DNA from: Bacilli bacterium
Lineage (GTDB): Bacteria; Bacillota_I; Bacilli_A; RF39; UBA660
Length of the DNA stretch: 11,238 nucleotides
Assembly (NCBI GenBank): GCA_016296185.1
Contig: JAEDJT010000044.1
Location: forward strand, 1-11,238
Direction of reading: 5' to 3'
A program made the position numbers and the translations under genes. The notes beneath the pieces are model-generated. The model had not been told where the DNA came from, made no database searches, and saw only the letters and a program-made list of their open reading frames with translations. Below, piece by piece: positions 1-6,874 of the stretch; position 1 is the first letter of the stretch, and each line of letters begins with the position of its first letter.

Positions 1-2
1 AA

Positions 3-2189
3 GATAATACTCATAGATTTATAACAGATTTAGAGAGAGTTAATTGGAATAATAAGGTAGATTCAAATCAATTACATGAACATAGCAATAAGGACGTATT
101 GGATGGAATTACATCTGATAAAGTTGCTAATTGGGATAAAGCAGAAGAAAATGTGCAATCTGATTGGAATACAACAGATACAACATCAGATGCTTATATT
201 AAGAATAAACCTAGTATACCTTCAAAAGTATCTGAATTAACAAATGATAATTTATATGCTACTGAAACTTATGTACGAAATAAAATAGCCGAGGCACAAG
301 TTGGTGGAAGTGTAGATTTATCTGAATATGCTTTAAAAGTTGATTTAAATGAAAAAGTAGATAAAGTTAGTGGAAAAGGATTATCTACTAATGATTATAC
401 TAATGAAGAAAAAAATAAATTATCAAATTTAAGTACTGTTGCTACTAGCGGTAATTATAATGATTTAACTAATAAACCTAGCATACCAACTAAAACAAGC
501 CAATTAACTAATGATAGTTTATTTGCTAGTGAATCATATGTAACTAATGCTATAAATAATGCACAGTTAGGTGGAGGTACAGGTGGTAGTAATATAGATT
601 TAAGTGCGTATCAAACTAAATCTGATACTACTTTAACTACAGATGCTAAAACTATAGTTGGCGCAATTAATGAACTTGATGTTGAAAGTATAAAAGCTAT
701 CAATTATAGTACGGTAGATACAACAATTGAAAATGATGTATCAAATAGATTAACAGAATTAGAAACTAAAAGTATAAAAGCAGAAGATTACGAAAATAGT
801 TCAGTTATTATCAATGATAATCTTACATCTAGAGTAAGTAACTTAGAAATTACTAAAGCAGATAAAACTTATGTAGATGATGCAATAGCCAACGCTCAAC
901 TTGGTGGGGGTAATGGTGATGTAGACCTTAGCGAATATCAAACTAAGTCCGACGCTACTTTAGGAACTACAAATAAAACTATTATAGGTGCAATAAATGA
1001 ATTAGAAACTACTAAAATAGAAGCAAAAGATTATAATAGTGGAGTAGATTATACAGTTGGAAGTACAACAGTAGATATATCAGATTATCAAACTAAAACC
1101 GATAGTACATTGACTACAACTGATAAAACTATTATAGGTGCAATAAATGAATTAGATACAGAATTAGCAGAGGTAAAGCAATCTGTCAGTAATGGTAAAA
1201 ATTTAATAGCTAGTGCAATTACTGACAAAGGAATTAGCACTAGCTCAACTGATACATTTCAAACTATGGCGGATAATATAGGATTAATTAAAATAAAAAA
1301 TGAAATTGATTTACCTAGTTGGTATATAGATAAAATTATAAATGCATATGATGTTCCTTCAAGTAAATATGGTGCAACTGCATCTGTTATAAATAACTGT
1401 ATATATTTTATAGGTGGAAGTACTAGTACATCAAAATCAAAAAGTAATTTAGAATATAATATAGATGGAAATACTTGGAGTACCAAAACTGATATGCCTA
1501 CATCAAGAGATTTTTTATCATCTACTGAAGTAAATAATTTTATTTATTGTATAGGAGGAGCCGATGCTTCATATTTAAATACTAATGAATGTTATGATGT
1601 GTCAACTAATACTTGGACTACTAAAAAGAGTATGTCTGAAAGTTTATCTTATTTAACATCATCTACTATTGGTAATAATATATACGTTGTTGGTGGACGA
1701 AATGATACAACTTTTTATTGGGGAAGCAATTATTGTTATGATACTTTAACTAATACATGGAGTGACAAAACTTCATTACCTAGTGGAAGTGGCAGAAGTG
1801 GCCATTCTTCTGTAGTCATAGATAATAAAATGTATATAATAGGTGGATTAACTTCTTCAGGAGTATCAAATTCTATTGAACGTTATGATGTGAATACCGA
1901 TTCGTGGTCTACGATATATAATATGCCAGTTTCTTTACAATTATTATCAACAGAATCTTATGGTGATAAAATTTATATAATAGGTGGAATAGATTCGAGA
2001 GATAGTTATACTTATTCTATATATAGTTATGATATAGTTAAAAATGAATGGAATAAATTATATGATTTGAATGAACCGAAAGCAAGAGCAAGTTCTTGCA
2101 TAGTAGGAAGTGTTATCTATATTATGGGAGGAACTATTAATACTAATAATGAAATTTCAAATAAAAATTTATTTTTTATAGCAAAATAA
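3..2189 (+). CDS. Tail fibre with C-terminal six-bladed Kelch propeller (5' partial)
   Basis: The frame is open to the left edge, so the true start lies outside; at least 728 residues are present. A TTG at 99 interrupts a continuous HEHSNKDVLDGIT motif and is not the start. In order there is an HxH turn (codons 75-83), alternating fibre modules (PTKTSQLTNDS linkers, GLSTNDYTNEEKNKL, three YQTK...GAINEL units, one LTSRVSNLE coiled coil), a 32-codon hinge (1194-1289), then six Kelch blades. Blade GG pairs begin at 1413, 1554, 1692, 1842, 1983 and 2127, spaced 46-50 codons, each followed by a Tyr and a TW or SW. Kelch blades form a beta-propeller; NanM-type sialate mutarotases share this six-blade architecture, so glycan binding at the fibre tip is a reasonable inference. 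No catalytic motif is recognised. The repetitive stalk is probably a trimeric shaft anchored to the tail upstream. Confidence 0.85.
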   Translation, partial: DNTHRFITDLERVNWNNKVDSNQLHEHSNKDVLDGITSDKVANWDKAEENVQSDWNTTDTTSDAYIKNKPSIPSKVSELTNDNLYATETYVRNKIAEAQVGGSVDLSEYALKVDLNEKVDKVSGKGLSTNDYTNEEKNKLSNLSTVATSGNYNDLTNKPSIPTKTSQLTNDSLFASESYVTNAINNAQLGGGTGGSNIDLSAYQTKSDTTLTTDAKTIVGAINELDVESIKAINYSTVDTTIENDVSNRLTELETKSIKAEDYENSSVIINDNLTSRVSNLEITKADKTYVDDAIANAQLGGGNGDVDLSEYQTKSDATLGTTNKTIIGAINELETTKIEAKDYNSGVDYTVGSTTVDISDYQTKTDSTLTTTDKTIIGAINELDTELAEVKQSVSNGKNLIASAITDKGISTSSTDTFQTMADNIGLIKIKNEIDLPSWYIDKIINAYDVPSSKYGATASVINNCIYFIGGSTSTSKSKSNLEYNIDGNTWSTKTDMPTSRDFLSSTEVNNFIYCIGGADASYLNTNECYDVSTNTWTTKKSMSESLSYLTSSTIGNNIYVVGGRNDTTFYWGSNYCYDTLTNTWSDKTSLPSGSGRSGHSSVVIDNKMYIIGGLTSSGVSNSIERYDVNTDSWSTIYNMPVSLQLLSTESYGDKIYIIGGIDSRDSYTYSIYSYDIVKNEWNKLYDLNEPKARASSCIVGSVIYIMGGTINTNNEISNKNLFFIAK
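609..677 (+). repeat. YQTK...GAINEL fibre module, copy 1
   Basis: 23-codon unit starting YQTK and ending KTIVGAINEL in the stalk of the first fibre. Eight copies of identical length occur in the window. Confidence 0.85.
936..1004 (+). repeat. YQTK...GAINEL fibre module, copy 2
   Basis: 23 codons, ending KTIIGAINEL. Bases 973-1006 are identical to 1123-1156 (34 nt). Confidence 0.85.
1086..1154 (+). repeat. YQTK...GAINEL fibre module, copy 3
   Basis: 23 codons, exactly 150 bp after copy 2, with a 34-nt identical core. Confidence 0.85.
1194..1289 (+). repeat. 32-codon pre-propeller hinge, copy 1
   Basis: Begins GK, contains AITDKG and DTFQTMADNI, ends GLI. It lies between the stalk and the Kelch propeller of the first fibre. 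Confidence 0.85.
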
Positions 2190-2190
2190 T

Positions 2191-2237
2191 TAAAAAGGAG
2201 AAGATAATTATGGCAAATATACAAATATGGGACGGAA
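2191..2237 (+). repeat. 47-bp direct repeat, left copy
   Basis: Identical to 4526-4572 except at one position. It covers the ribosome binding site and first nine codons of the XkdX-like gene. The two copies bracket the double-Kelch gene with a period of 2335 bp. Confidence 0.9.
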
Positions 2238-2248
2238 CAAATCAATAA
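2210..2248 (+). pseudogene. 12-codon remnant of the XkdX-like gene (deletion scar)
   Basis: ATG with a good ribosome binding site (AAAAAGGAG, 2192-2200) encodes MANIQIWDGTNQ and stops. The first nine codons and the leader match the start of the intact gene at 4545: 2191-2237 equals 4526-4572 with one difference (C2233 versus T4568). From about 2236 the sequence instead resembles the spacer after that intact gene (5049-5079, about four mismatches in 31). The simplest reading is an internal deletion of roughly 480 bp that joined codon 9 to the downstream spacer, after a tandem duplication. Because the ribosome binding site and a short open frame survive, a leader-peptide role for the Kelch gene 34 nt downstream cannot be excluded. 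Confidence 0.75.
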
Positions 2249-2264
2249 TTTAAATAGTATAATA
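2247..2264 (+). promoter_or_regulatory. Promoter-like box P1 upstream of the double-Kelch gene
   Basis: AATTTAAATAGTATAATA contains a perfect TATAAT at 2258-2263. The same 18-mer with one base changed occurs at 4470 and 5060, each time in a ~90-nt intergenic spacer. The -35 region is poor (GGAACA, 18 bp upstream). Unlike the other two copies it has no hairpin after it, and a start about 7 nt downstream would leave a leader of only a dozen bases. It may be an inherited part of the scar. Confidence 0.5.
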
Positions 2265-2282
2265 GAGTAAGAAGGTGATAAT

Positions 2283-4451
2283 ATGAAAGCTAAACAATTA
2301 CAAGAAAACAACGTTGATATAGTACCCATTACCCATGAAAATATAGTATTTGATAATAATGGAACTAATATACCGAATAAATATCAAACCAAAGAAGATA
2401 ATACATTAAATACAACAGATAAAACTATTGTAGGTGCAATTAATGAACTTTTTCAAAATGTCAGTAGTGGTAAAGAATTAATTGCTACGGCTATTACTGA
2501 CAAAGGAGTAACTACAAGTAGCGATGATACTTTCCAAACTATGGCAGATAACATAGAATTAATTGAGGGTGGTAGTAATTTACCTAGTTGGTATGAAGGT
2601 TGGAGTTCATCCCCAGCTGATGCACCTATAAGTATGACTAATACTATGGATGTCGCAAATAATAAAATTTATTATATGTACAGAGATAACAGTTATTGTT
2701 ACGATGCTAATAATAATACATGGGAAACAAAAACACCAATGCCGACATCTAGAGGTAACTTAAATTTAATAACAGTAGATGATAAAATATATTGTTTTGG
2801 TGGTGAAATATCATCAGCAAATTATTCTACAGTTAATGAATGTTATGACCCAGTGACTGATTCATGGACTACTAAAGCAAAAGTTATTAACAATTATTAT
2901 CTTCTATCAAGAGACCCTGTTGTATCATATAATCATAAATTATACTACTTAGGTTATGAAGTTTTTTGCTATGATACAATTAGTGATACTTGGACAAAAT
3001 TAAACCAATCTGGATTTTATGGTGATGATGGTAAAATCACACGTGCTAGGGCTAGTGTAGTAAATGGAATCGCATATGTATTTGGTGGATTTAGAGATTC
3101 TTTTGCGACTAGTGCATTTAATTGTTATGATATATCTACTGATACGTGGAGTTCATTAAATAATATGCCAATAGCAAGAGAAAGTGGTTCTGTTTGTACT
3201 GTAAATGATAAAATATATATTATGGGTGGTCATAATACAAATGGAAATTTAAAAGATAATAAATTATATGACCCTAGTACGAATACTTGGGAAGATAAAG
3301 AAAGTATGCTTAATGAAAGAAGTAACTTTAAACTTAATCTCATTGACGATATTATTTATGCAATTGGTGGGGGAACTTTAAACGAATGTTATACAGTTGC
3401 AGAAAATTTAAAATCTGAAAATGGAGAATTACGTAATGGTAAAGAATTAATTGCAACTGCTATTACTAATAAAGGAGTGCCTACAAGTAATAATGATACT
3501 TTTCAAACTATGGCTAATAATATAGGATTAATTGAAGGTAGTAGCGATAAAAATGAGGTTTTACCAAAATGGGATTCAAATATATATATACTTAATACTC
3601 AAGAACCTTCAGCAATGCCTATTGGAAGAAGACAAATGGTATCAGGTGTAATTGATAAAAAAATATATATAATAGGTGGATATTCTAATAATAGTTCAAT
3701 AGCTTTAAATCAATGTTATGATACAGAAACAAATACATGGACAGATAAAACAGATGATTTAACAGCAAGATATGAAGGTACAGCTTCGGTTATAAATGAT
3801 AATATTTATGTAATAGGTGGAAGATATGCGTCAGGTTCTTTTACTGACCTTAATGAATGTTATAATTCTTCAACTAACACATGGACTACAAAAGCAGTTT
3901 TACCAACAACAAGAACAGCACTTACAAGTTCTGTTGTAGATAATAAAATATATGTAATAGATGGTTCAAATGGTAGTCAAACTGGTGGTAATCATTGCTA
4001 TGACTATTTAACAGATACGTGGACTACAAAAACCGATGACCCTGTGGCAAGATATGGTTCTACTTCTTGTGTTGTAAATAATAAAATATATTGTTTTGCA
4101 GGTGCGAAACAAAATAATTACATGACTATATATGACCCATCAACTGATACTTGGGAGCAAAAAGGTGATGATTCTAGACTTATAAATAGACATTATGCAT
4201 CTTCAGTTGCTAAAAATGGAAATATATATATATTAGGTGGATATTCTGGTGCAACTTATATATCTTCTATAAATAAATATGATTTTGAAACTGATTCTTG
4301 GATTAAAATAGGAGATTTAGCTACGCCTAGATATAATCACGTTGTAGGAATAGTAGGTAGTGTAGTATATGTATTTGGTGGAAGAATTTCTGCTGATATA
4401 ACTTATAGTGATAATTGTGAATGTATATGTATAATAGATAATTATAATTAG
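2283..4451 (+). CDS. Tail fibre with two tandem six-bladed Kelch propellers
   Basis: 722 residues; ATG chosen because GAAGGTGAT lies just upstream. The head (residues 1-35) has the VDIVPITHENIVFDNNG signature of Firmicutes phage tail proteins, shared with the gene at 10579, and probably anchors the protein to the baseplate. One YQTK...GAINEL unit follows (2382-2450), then a 32-codon hinge (2469-2564), propeller A (about residues 110-375), a second hinge (3438-3533) and propeller B (about residues 440-715). Propeller B GG-like positions begin near 3675, 3816, 3960 (degenerate DG), 4098 (degenerate AG), 4236 and 4377. In propeller A, blades 1 and 3 have lost the GG pair (YMYR, YLGY). There is almost no stalk, unlike gene 1, so this may be a short, tip-only binder. 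The gene sits between 47-bp direct repeats. Carbohydrate binding is inferred from the fold, not demonstrated. Confidence 0.85.
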   Translation: MKAKQLQENNVDIVPITHENIVFDNNGTNIPNKYQTKEDNTLNTTDKTIVGAINELFQNVSSGKELIATAITDKGVTTSSDDTFQTMADNIELIEGGSNLPSWYEGWSSSPADAPISMTNTMDVANNKIYYMYRDNSYCYDANNNTWETKTPMPTSRGNLNLITVDDKIYCFGGEISSANYSTVNECYDPVTDSWTTKAKVINNYYLLSRDPVVSYNHKLYYLGYEVFCYDTISDTWTKLNQSGFYGDDGKITRARASVVNGIAYVFGGFRDSFATSAFNCYDISTDTWSSLNNMPIARESGSVCTVNDKIYIMGGHNTNGNLKDNKLYDPSTNTWEDKESMLNERSNFKLNLIDDIIYAIGGGTLNECYTVAENLKSENGELRNGKELIATAITNKGVPTSNNDTFQTMANNIGLIEGSSDKNEVLPKWDSNIYILNTQEPSAMPIGRRQMVSGVIDKKIYIIGGYSNNSSIALNQCYDTETNTWTDKTDDLTARYEGTASVINDNIYVIGGRYASGSFTDLNECYNSSTNTWTTKAVLPTTRTALTSSVVDNKIYVIDGSNGSQTGGNHCYDYLTDTWTTKTDDPVARYGSTSCVVNNKIYCFAGAKQNNYMTIYDPSTDTWEQKGDDSRLINRHYASSVAKNGNIYILGGYSGATYISSINKYDFETDSWIKIGDLATPRYNHVVGIVGSVVYVFGGRISADITYSDNCECICIIDNYN
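2382..2450 (+). repeat. YQTK...GAINEL fibre module, copy 4
   Basis: 23 codons, ending KTIVGAINEL, between the head and first hinge of the double-Kelch fibre. Confidence 0.85.
2469..2564 (+). repeat. 32-codon pre-propeller hinge, copy 2
   Basis: Same length and pattern as the copy at 1194 (AITDKG, DTFQTMADNI, ELI). It immediately precedes propeller A; LPSWY follows, as after copy 1. Confidence 0.85.
3438..3533 (+). repeat. 32-codon pre-propeller hinge, copy 3
   Basis: Same length and pattern (AITNKG, DTFQTMANNI, GLI). It separates propellers A and B, marking a duplication unit of hinge plus six blades. Confidence 0.85.
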
Positions 4452-4469
4452 AAATATGGAAAAATAAAT

Positions 4470-4487
4470 AATTAAAATAGTATAATA
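4470..4487 (+). promoter_or_regulatory. Promoter-like box P2 upstream of the XkdX-like gene
   Basis: AATTAAAATAGTATAATA, identical to 5060-5077. TATAAT lies at 4481-4486; a weak -35 (TGGAAA, 4457-4462) sits 18 bp upstream. A start about 7 nt downstream would place the hairpin at 4486-4520 at the very 5' end of the mRNA. Confidence 0.55.
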
Positions 4488-4520
4488 TATTAAGGAACTT
4501 AGTAAAAGTTCCTTAATATA
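4486..4520 (+). promoter_or_regulatory. Leader hairpin before the XkdX-like gene
   Basis: Perfect 15-bp inverted repeat: TATATTAAGGAACTT (4486-4500) and AAGTTCCTTAATATA (4506-4520), with a 5-nt loop. An A-run, not a T-run, follows, so it is a poor intrinsic terminator on the + strand. Its position directly after the -10 box suggests an mRNA 5'-stabilising or regulatory stem. A terminator of the preceding gene remains possible. Confidence 0.6.
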
Positions 4521-4525
4521 AAAAA

Positions 4526-4572
4526 TAAAAAGGAGAAGATAATTATGGCAAATATACAAATATGGGATGGAA
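4526..4572 (+). repeat. 47-bp direct repeat, right copy
   Basis: Partner of 2191-2237 (46/47 identical). This copy is the ribosome binding site and first nine codons of the intact XkdX-like gene. Confidence 0.9.
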
Positions 4573-5039
4573 AAACTTCAATAAATGGAATAAGTGCAGA
4601 ACAAATTTTAGCAAATAGACAAGATTTAAGAAATGCATTAGGAGATATATTCTTAGTTGTAAATGATAATGGTAAAGTAACTGAAATACAAATAGGTTCA
4701 ATAATAGCTTCAAATTATGGAATGAGTGCAAATTTAACATTACAAGAAATAGCAGATGCTTATATGGCTAAAAAAGAAGAGGAAAGATTACAAGCAGAAG
4801 AAGAAAAATTAACAGTTAATGAATTACAAGAAGAAGTAGCTACACTATCATATGATGTTATGATGTCAAAATCTGATACAGTTAGTGCAAGTGCTTTATC
4901 AACTGAAGAACATTCACCTAAATTTAAAATGATAAGAATATGGTATAAAAAAAGATTTTGGACAAAAGATATGGTACAAGACGCAGTCAATAAAGGTGTA
5001 ATAACTCAAGCAGAATACGAAGAAATAGTAAATAATTAA
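4545..5039 (+). CDS. XkdX-family-like small tail protein with coiled coil
   Basis: 164 residues; AGGAG at 4531-4535 supports the ATG. The N-terminus (MANIQIWDGKTSINGISAEQIL, discussed here in pieces) resembles small proteins of clostridial prophages that begin with an 'I-x-D-G-K-x-x-I-N-G-x-S-A-E' pattern. A charged segment (about residues 75-107, KKEEERLQAEEEKL onward) looks like a coiled coil. The C-terminal ~40 residues (IRIWYKKRFWTKDMV, then AVNKGVITQAEYEEI) match the XkdX pattern: an aromatic-basic segment, then a helix ending in G-x-I-T-x-x-E-Y-x-x-I. XkdX proteins are usually about 40-60 residues, so this is a longer, composite version. The family sits near the tail fibre and before lysis genes in PBSX-like phages; its exact role is unknown. 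The 5' end is duplicated at 2191-2237. It has its own promoter-like box and hairpin. Confidence 0.75.
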   Translation: MANIQIWDGKTSINGISAEQILANRQDLRNALGDIFLVVNDNGKVTEIQIGSIIASNYGMSANLTLQEIADAYMAKKEEERLQAEEEKLTVNELQEEVATLSYDVMMSKSDTVSASALSTEEHSPKFKMIRIWYKKRFWTKDMVQDAVNKGVITQAEYEEIVNN

Positions 5040-5059
5040 TATAAATGTAACAAATAAAA

Positions 5060-5077
5060 AATTAAAATAGTATAATA
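5060..5077 (+). promoter_or_regulatory. Promoter-like box P3 upstream of the BppU-type gene
   Basis: AATTAAAATAGTATAATA, identical to 4470-4487, with TATAAT at 5071-5076 and GTAACA (4/6 of a -35) at 5047-5052, 18 bp upstream. Probably drives the BppU gene and the packed genes after it. Confidence 0.55.
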
Positions 5078-5078
5078 G

Positions 5079-5107
5079 AATAGGGAAGAAAATAAATCTT
5101 CCCTATT
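5079..5107 (+). promoter_or_regulatory. Leader hairpin before the BppU-type gene
   Basis: Perfect 11-bp inverted repeat: AATAGGGAAGA (5079-5089) and TCTTCCCTATT (5097-5107), with a 7-nt AAATAAA loop. It occupies the same place after the -10 box as the hairpin at 4486 but its stem sequence is unrelated. The geometry is conserved and the sequence is not. No T-run follows. Confidence 0.6.
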
Positions 5108-5129
5108 AAAAATGATAGGTGGTGAGATA

Positions 5130-6863
5130 ATGCGTAATAGGATAGCTATTGTAGATATTGCAATTCAACAATTTAAAGTATTATCTTATAAGCAATATGA
5201 TGTAAACAATATATTACAAATAGTAGTTATGGAAAATAAGAAAATAGTAAATATTTCTTCTTATACTGCAACTATTTATTTTAAATTGCCAAGCGAAAAA
5301 ACTTATAGAACAATTGGTACAATTGAAAATAATACTATAAATGTAATATTGTCAAGTAGTGTATTGAAAGAATATGGCAAGGTAATCTTAGAAGTCAAAT
5401 TATCAAATTCAGATGAAATAGTAACAACTTTCTCAATGTATTTAAATATTGAAAAAAGTATAGATGGCAGTGATTCGTCTGATGTTGATAATGACCCAAA
5501 TTTAGAAGATATACATCATACGCATAATAATAAAGAAGTATTAGACCAAATAACACAAGAAATGATAGATGCTATTGTTTCAGGCGGAGGATTTGTAGAT
5601 TTAACTGATTATCAAACTAAGAAAGATATGAATTTAACTACAATAGATAAAACAATCGTTGGCTCTATAAATGAATTAAATGAAAAAATTGATAACGGTG
5701 GTATAGGTGGGTCATGTGAATGTGATAAACATACACATAATAATAAAAATATATTAGATGGCATAACAGAATCAAAAATTCAAGAATGGAATAATAAATC
5801 TAATTTTGATGGAAATTATAATTCATTAACTAATAAACCAACTATTCCTACTAAAACATCGCAATTACAAAATGATAGTGGATACCTAACAAACGTTCCG
5901 AGTGAGTATGTTACTGAGCAAGAATTAAATAGTAAAAAATTTGCAACTGAAACATTTGTTACAAATAAAATAGCTGAAGCACAATTAGGTGGAGATAGTA
6001 ATGAGATAGATTTAAGTGGATACCAAACTAAAGAAGATTTAACTCTTGAGACTACTAACAAGACAGTAGTTGGGGCTATTAACGAGGTTAATACTAATGT
6101 TATGATGAAAGCGAATAATACATTTGAAGCTAGTATGAATACAGTTTCTTCATTAGGAGGAATTCCAGCAGGTTCAGATTTAAATGGGTTATCTCTTCAA
6201 CAAGTTTTAACTAAATTATTATTTCCTTATATTAAACCTTCAGTTTTAGCTTCTTTGACATATTCTCCTAGTACTAGTGTATATGAATATGGTCAATCAA
6301 TCTCTGTATCTAAAATAAATACTAATGTAATAAAGAAATCTGAAAATATAACTTCTATTAACTTTTATCAAAATAACACTTTAATCAACACTATATCTTC
6401 AGGCTGTTCAAATGGGGGTTCGTTTAGCCACACGTTTACATCTCCTATAACTATAACATCAAATATTTCAAATTCTTATTTTAAAGTTATAGTTAATGAT
6501 GGAACTTCTGATGTTACAGCTACTACAAATTCTTTTACTTTCGTATATCCATATTATTATGGAGTTATATCTAATAATGCAGAGATAACTGAAGATTTAA
6601 TCAAAGGATTAACTAAACAAGTAGTTACTAAGGGAAATAAAAGTTACACATACAGTCCAAATTTTCAAAAGATGGTAATAGCTTATCCAAAATCTTATGG
6701 TGTTCTAAAATCTATTTTAGACCCTAATGGATTTGAACAAAAGGCTTCTTTTACTGTCACTGAATTAAATATAATAGGATTAGATGGAACTTCTCAAGTA
6801 TATTATGTTTATGCAAATGGAGCTTCTACTAATACAAATTTCACAATGCAATTTAAGTATTAG
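5130..6863 (+). CDS. BppU-type baseplate upper protein fused to fibre modules and an Ig-like C-terminus
   Basis: 577 residues from ATG 5130, preceded by AGGTGGTGAG (5118-5127). The in-frame ATG at 5112 abuts the hairpin and lacks a ribosome binding site. Residues 1-112 fit the BppU N-terminal domain (IQQFKVLSYKQYDVNNILQI at the front, a small beta-rich fold, ending before an acidic DGSDSSDVDND linker). In lactococcal phages BppU docks receptor-binding proteins onto the baseplate. Next come HHTH (residues 129-132), a YQTK unit, CECDKHTH (about 196-203), a second HxH/NKNILDGIT module, PTKTSQL linkers and another YQTK unit. From residue 325 the fibre changes: SLGGIPAGSDLNGLSLQQVL, an Ig-like stretch, then a C-terminal domain with YPYYYGVI and a MVIAYP strand. 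I have seen this type of C-terminus in gut-phage tail proteins but cannot name a family. The stop codon TAG merges with the ribosome binding site of the next gene. Confidence 0.82.
   Translation: MRNRIAIVDIAIQQFKVLSYKQYDVNNILQIVVMENKKIVNISSYTATIYFKLPSEKTYRTIGTIENNTINVILSSSVLKEYGKVILEVKLSNSDEIVTTFSMYLNIEKSIDGSDSSDVDNDPNLEDIHHTHNNKEVLDQITQEMIDAIVSGGGFVDLTDYQTKKDMNLTTIDKTIVGSINELNEKIDNGGIGGSCECDKHTHNNKNILDGITESKIQEWNNKSNFDGNYNSLTNKPTIPTKTSQLQNDSGYLTNVPSEYVTEQELNSKKFATETFVTNKIAEAQLGGDSNEIDLSGYQTKEDLTLETTNKTVVGAINEVNTNVMMKANNTFEASMNTVSSLGGIPAGSDLNGLSLQQVLTKLLFPYIKPSVLASLTYSPSTSVYEYGQSISVSKINTNVIKKSENITSINFYQNNTLINTISSGCSNGGSFSHTFTSPITITSNISNSYFKVIVNDGTSDVTATTNSFTFVYPYYYGVISNNAEITEDLIKGLTKQVVTKGNKSYTYSPNFQKMVIAYPKSYGVLKSILDPNGFEQKASFTVTELNIIGLDGTSQVYYVYANGASTNTNFTMQFKY
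5610..5678 (+). repeat. YQTK...GAINEL fibre module, copy 5
   Basis: 23 codons, ending KTIVGSINEL (Ala to Ser), in the BppU-headed fibre. Confidence 0.85.
6021..6089 (+). repeat. YQTK...GAINEL fibre module, copy 6
   Basis: 23 codons, ending KTVVGAINEV, the most divergent end; last module before the C-terminal domain of the BppU-headed fibre. Confidence 0.82.
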
Positions 6864-6874
6864 GAGGTGATTAA

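Noticed and set aside
99..101. TTG as the start of the first fibre gene
   Set aside because: The frame is open to the left edge and the codons before it form the common HEHSNKDVLDGIT module, so the gene begins outside the window.
1259..1486. Antisense open frames (also 2117-2329, 4317-4559, 4543-4740, 4760-4990, 5816-6061, 7923-8117, 9492-9698)
   Set aside because: Each lies opposite a well-supported gene or spans a gene end, has low-complexity composition, shows no recognisable domain, and has no operon context on that strand.
4486..4520. Hairpins at 4486 and 5079 as ordinary intrinsic terminators
   Set aside because: No T-run follows either stem, and both sit just after a -10-like box. 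Kept as leader hairpins, with termination as an alternative.
5112..5129. ATG 5112 as start of the BppU-type gene
   Set aside because: It directly follows the hairpin with no ribosome binding site; ATG 5130 has AGGTGGTGAG in place and gives the expected BppU N-terminus.
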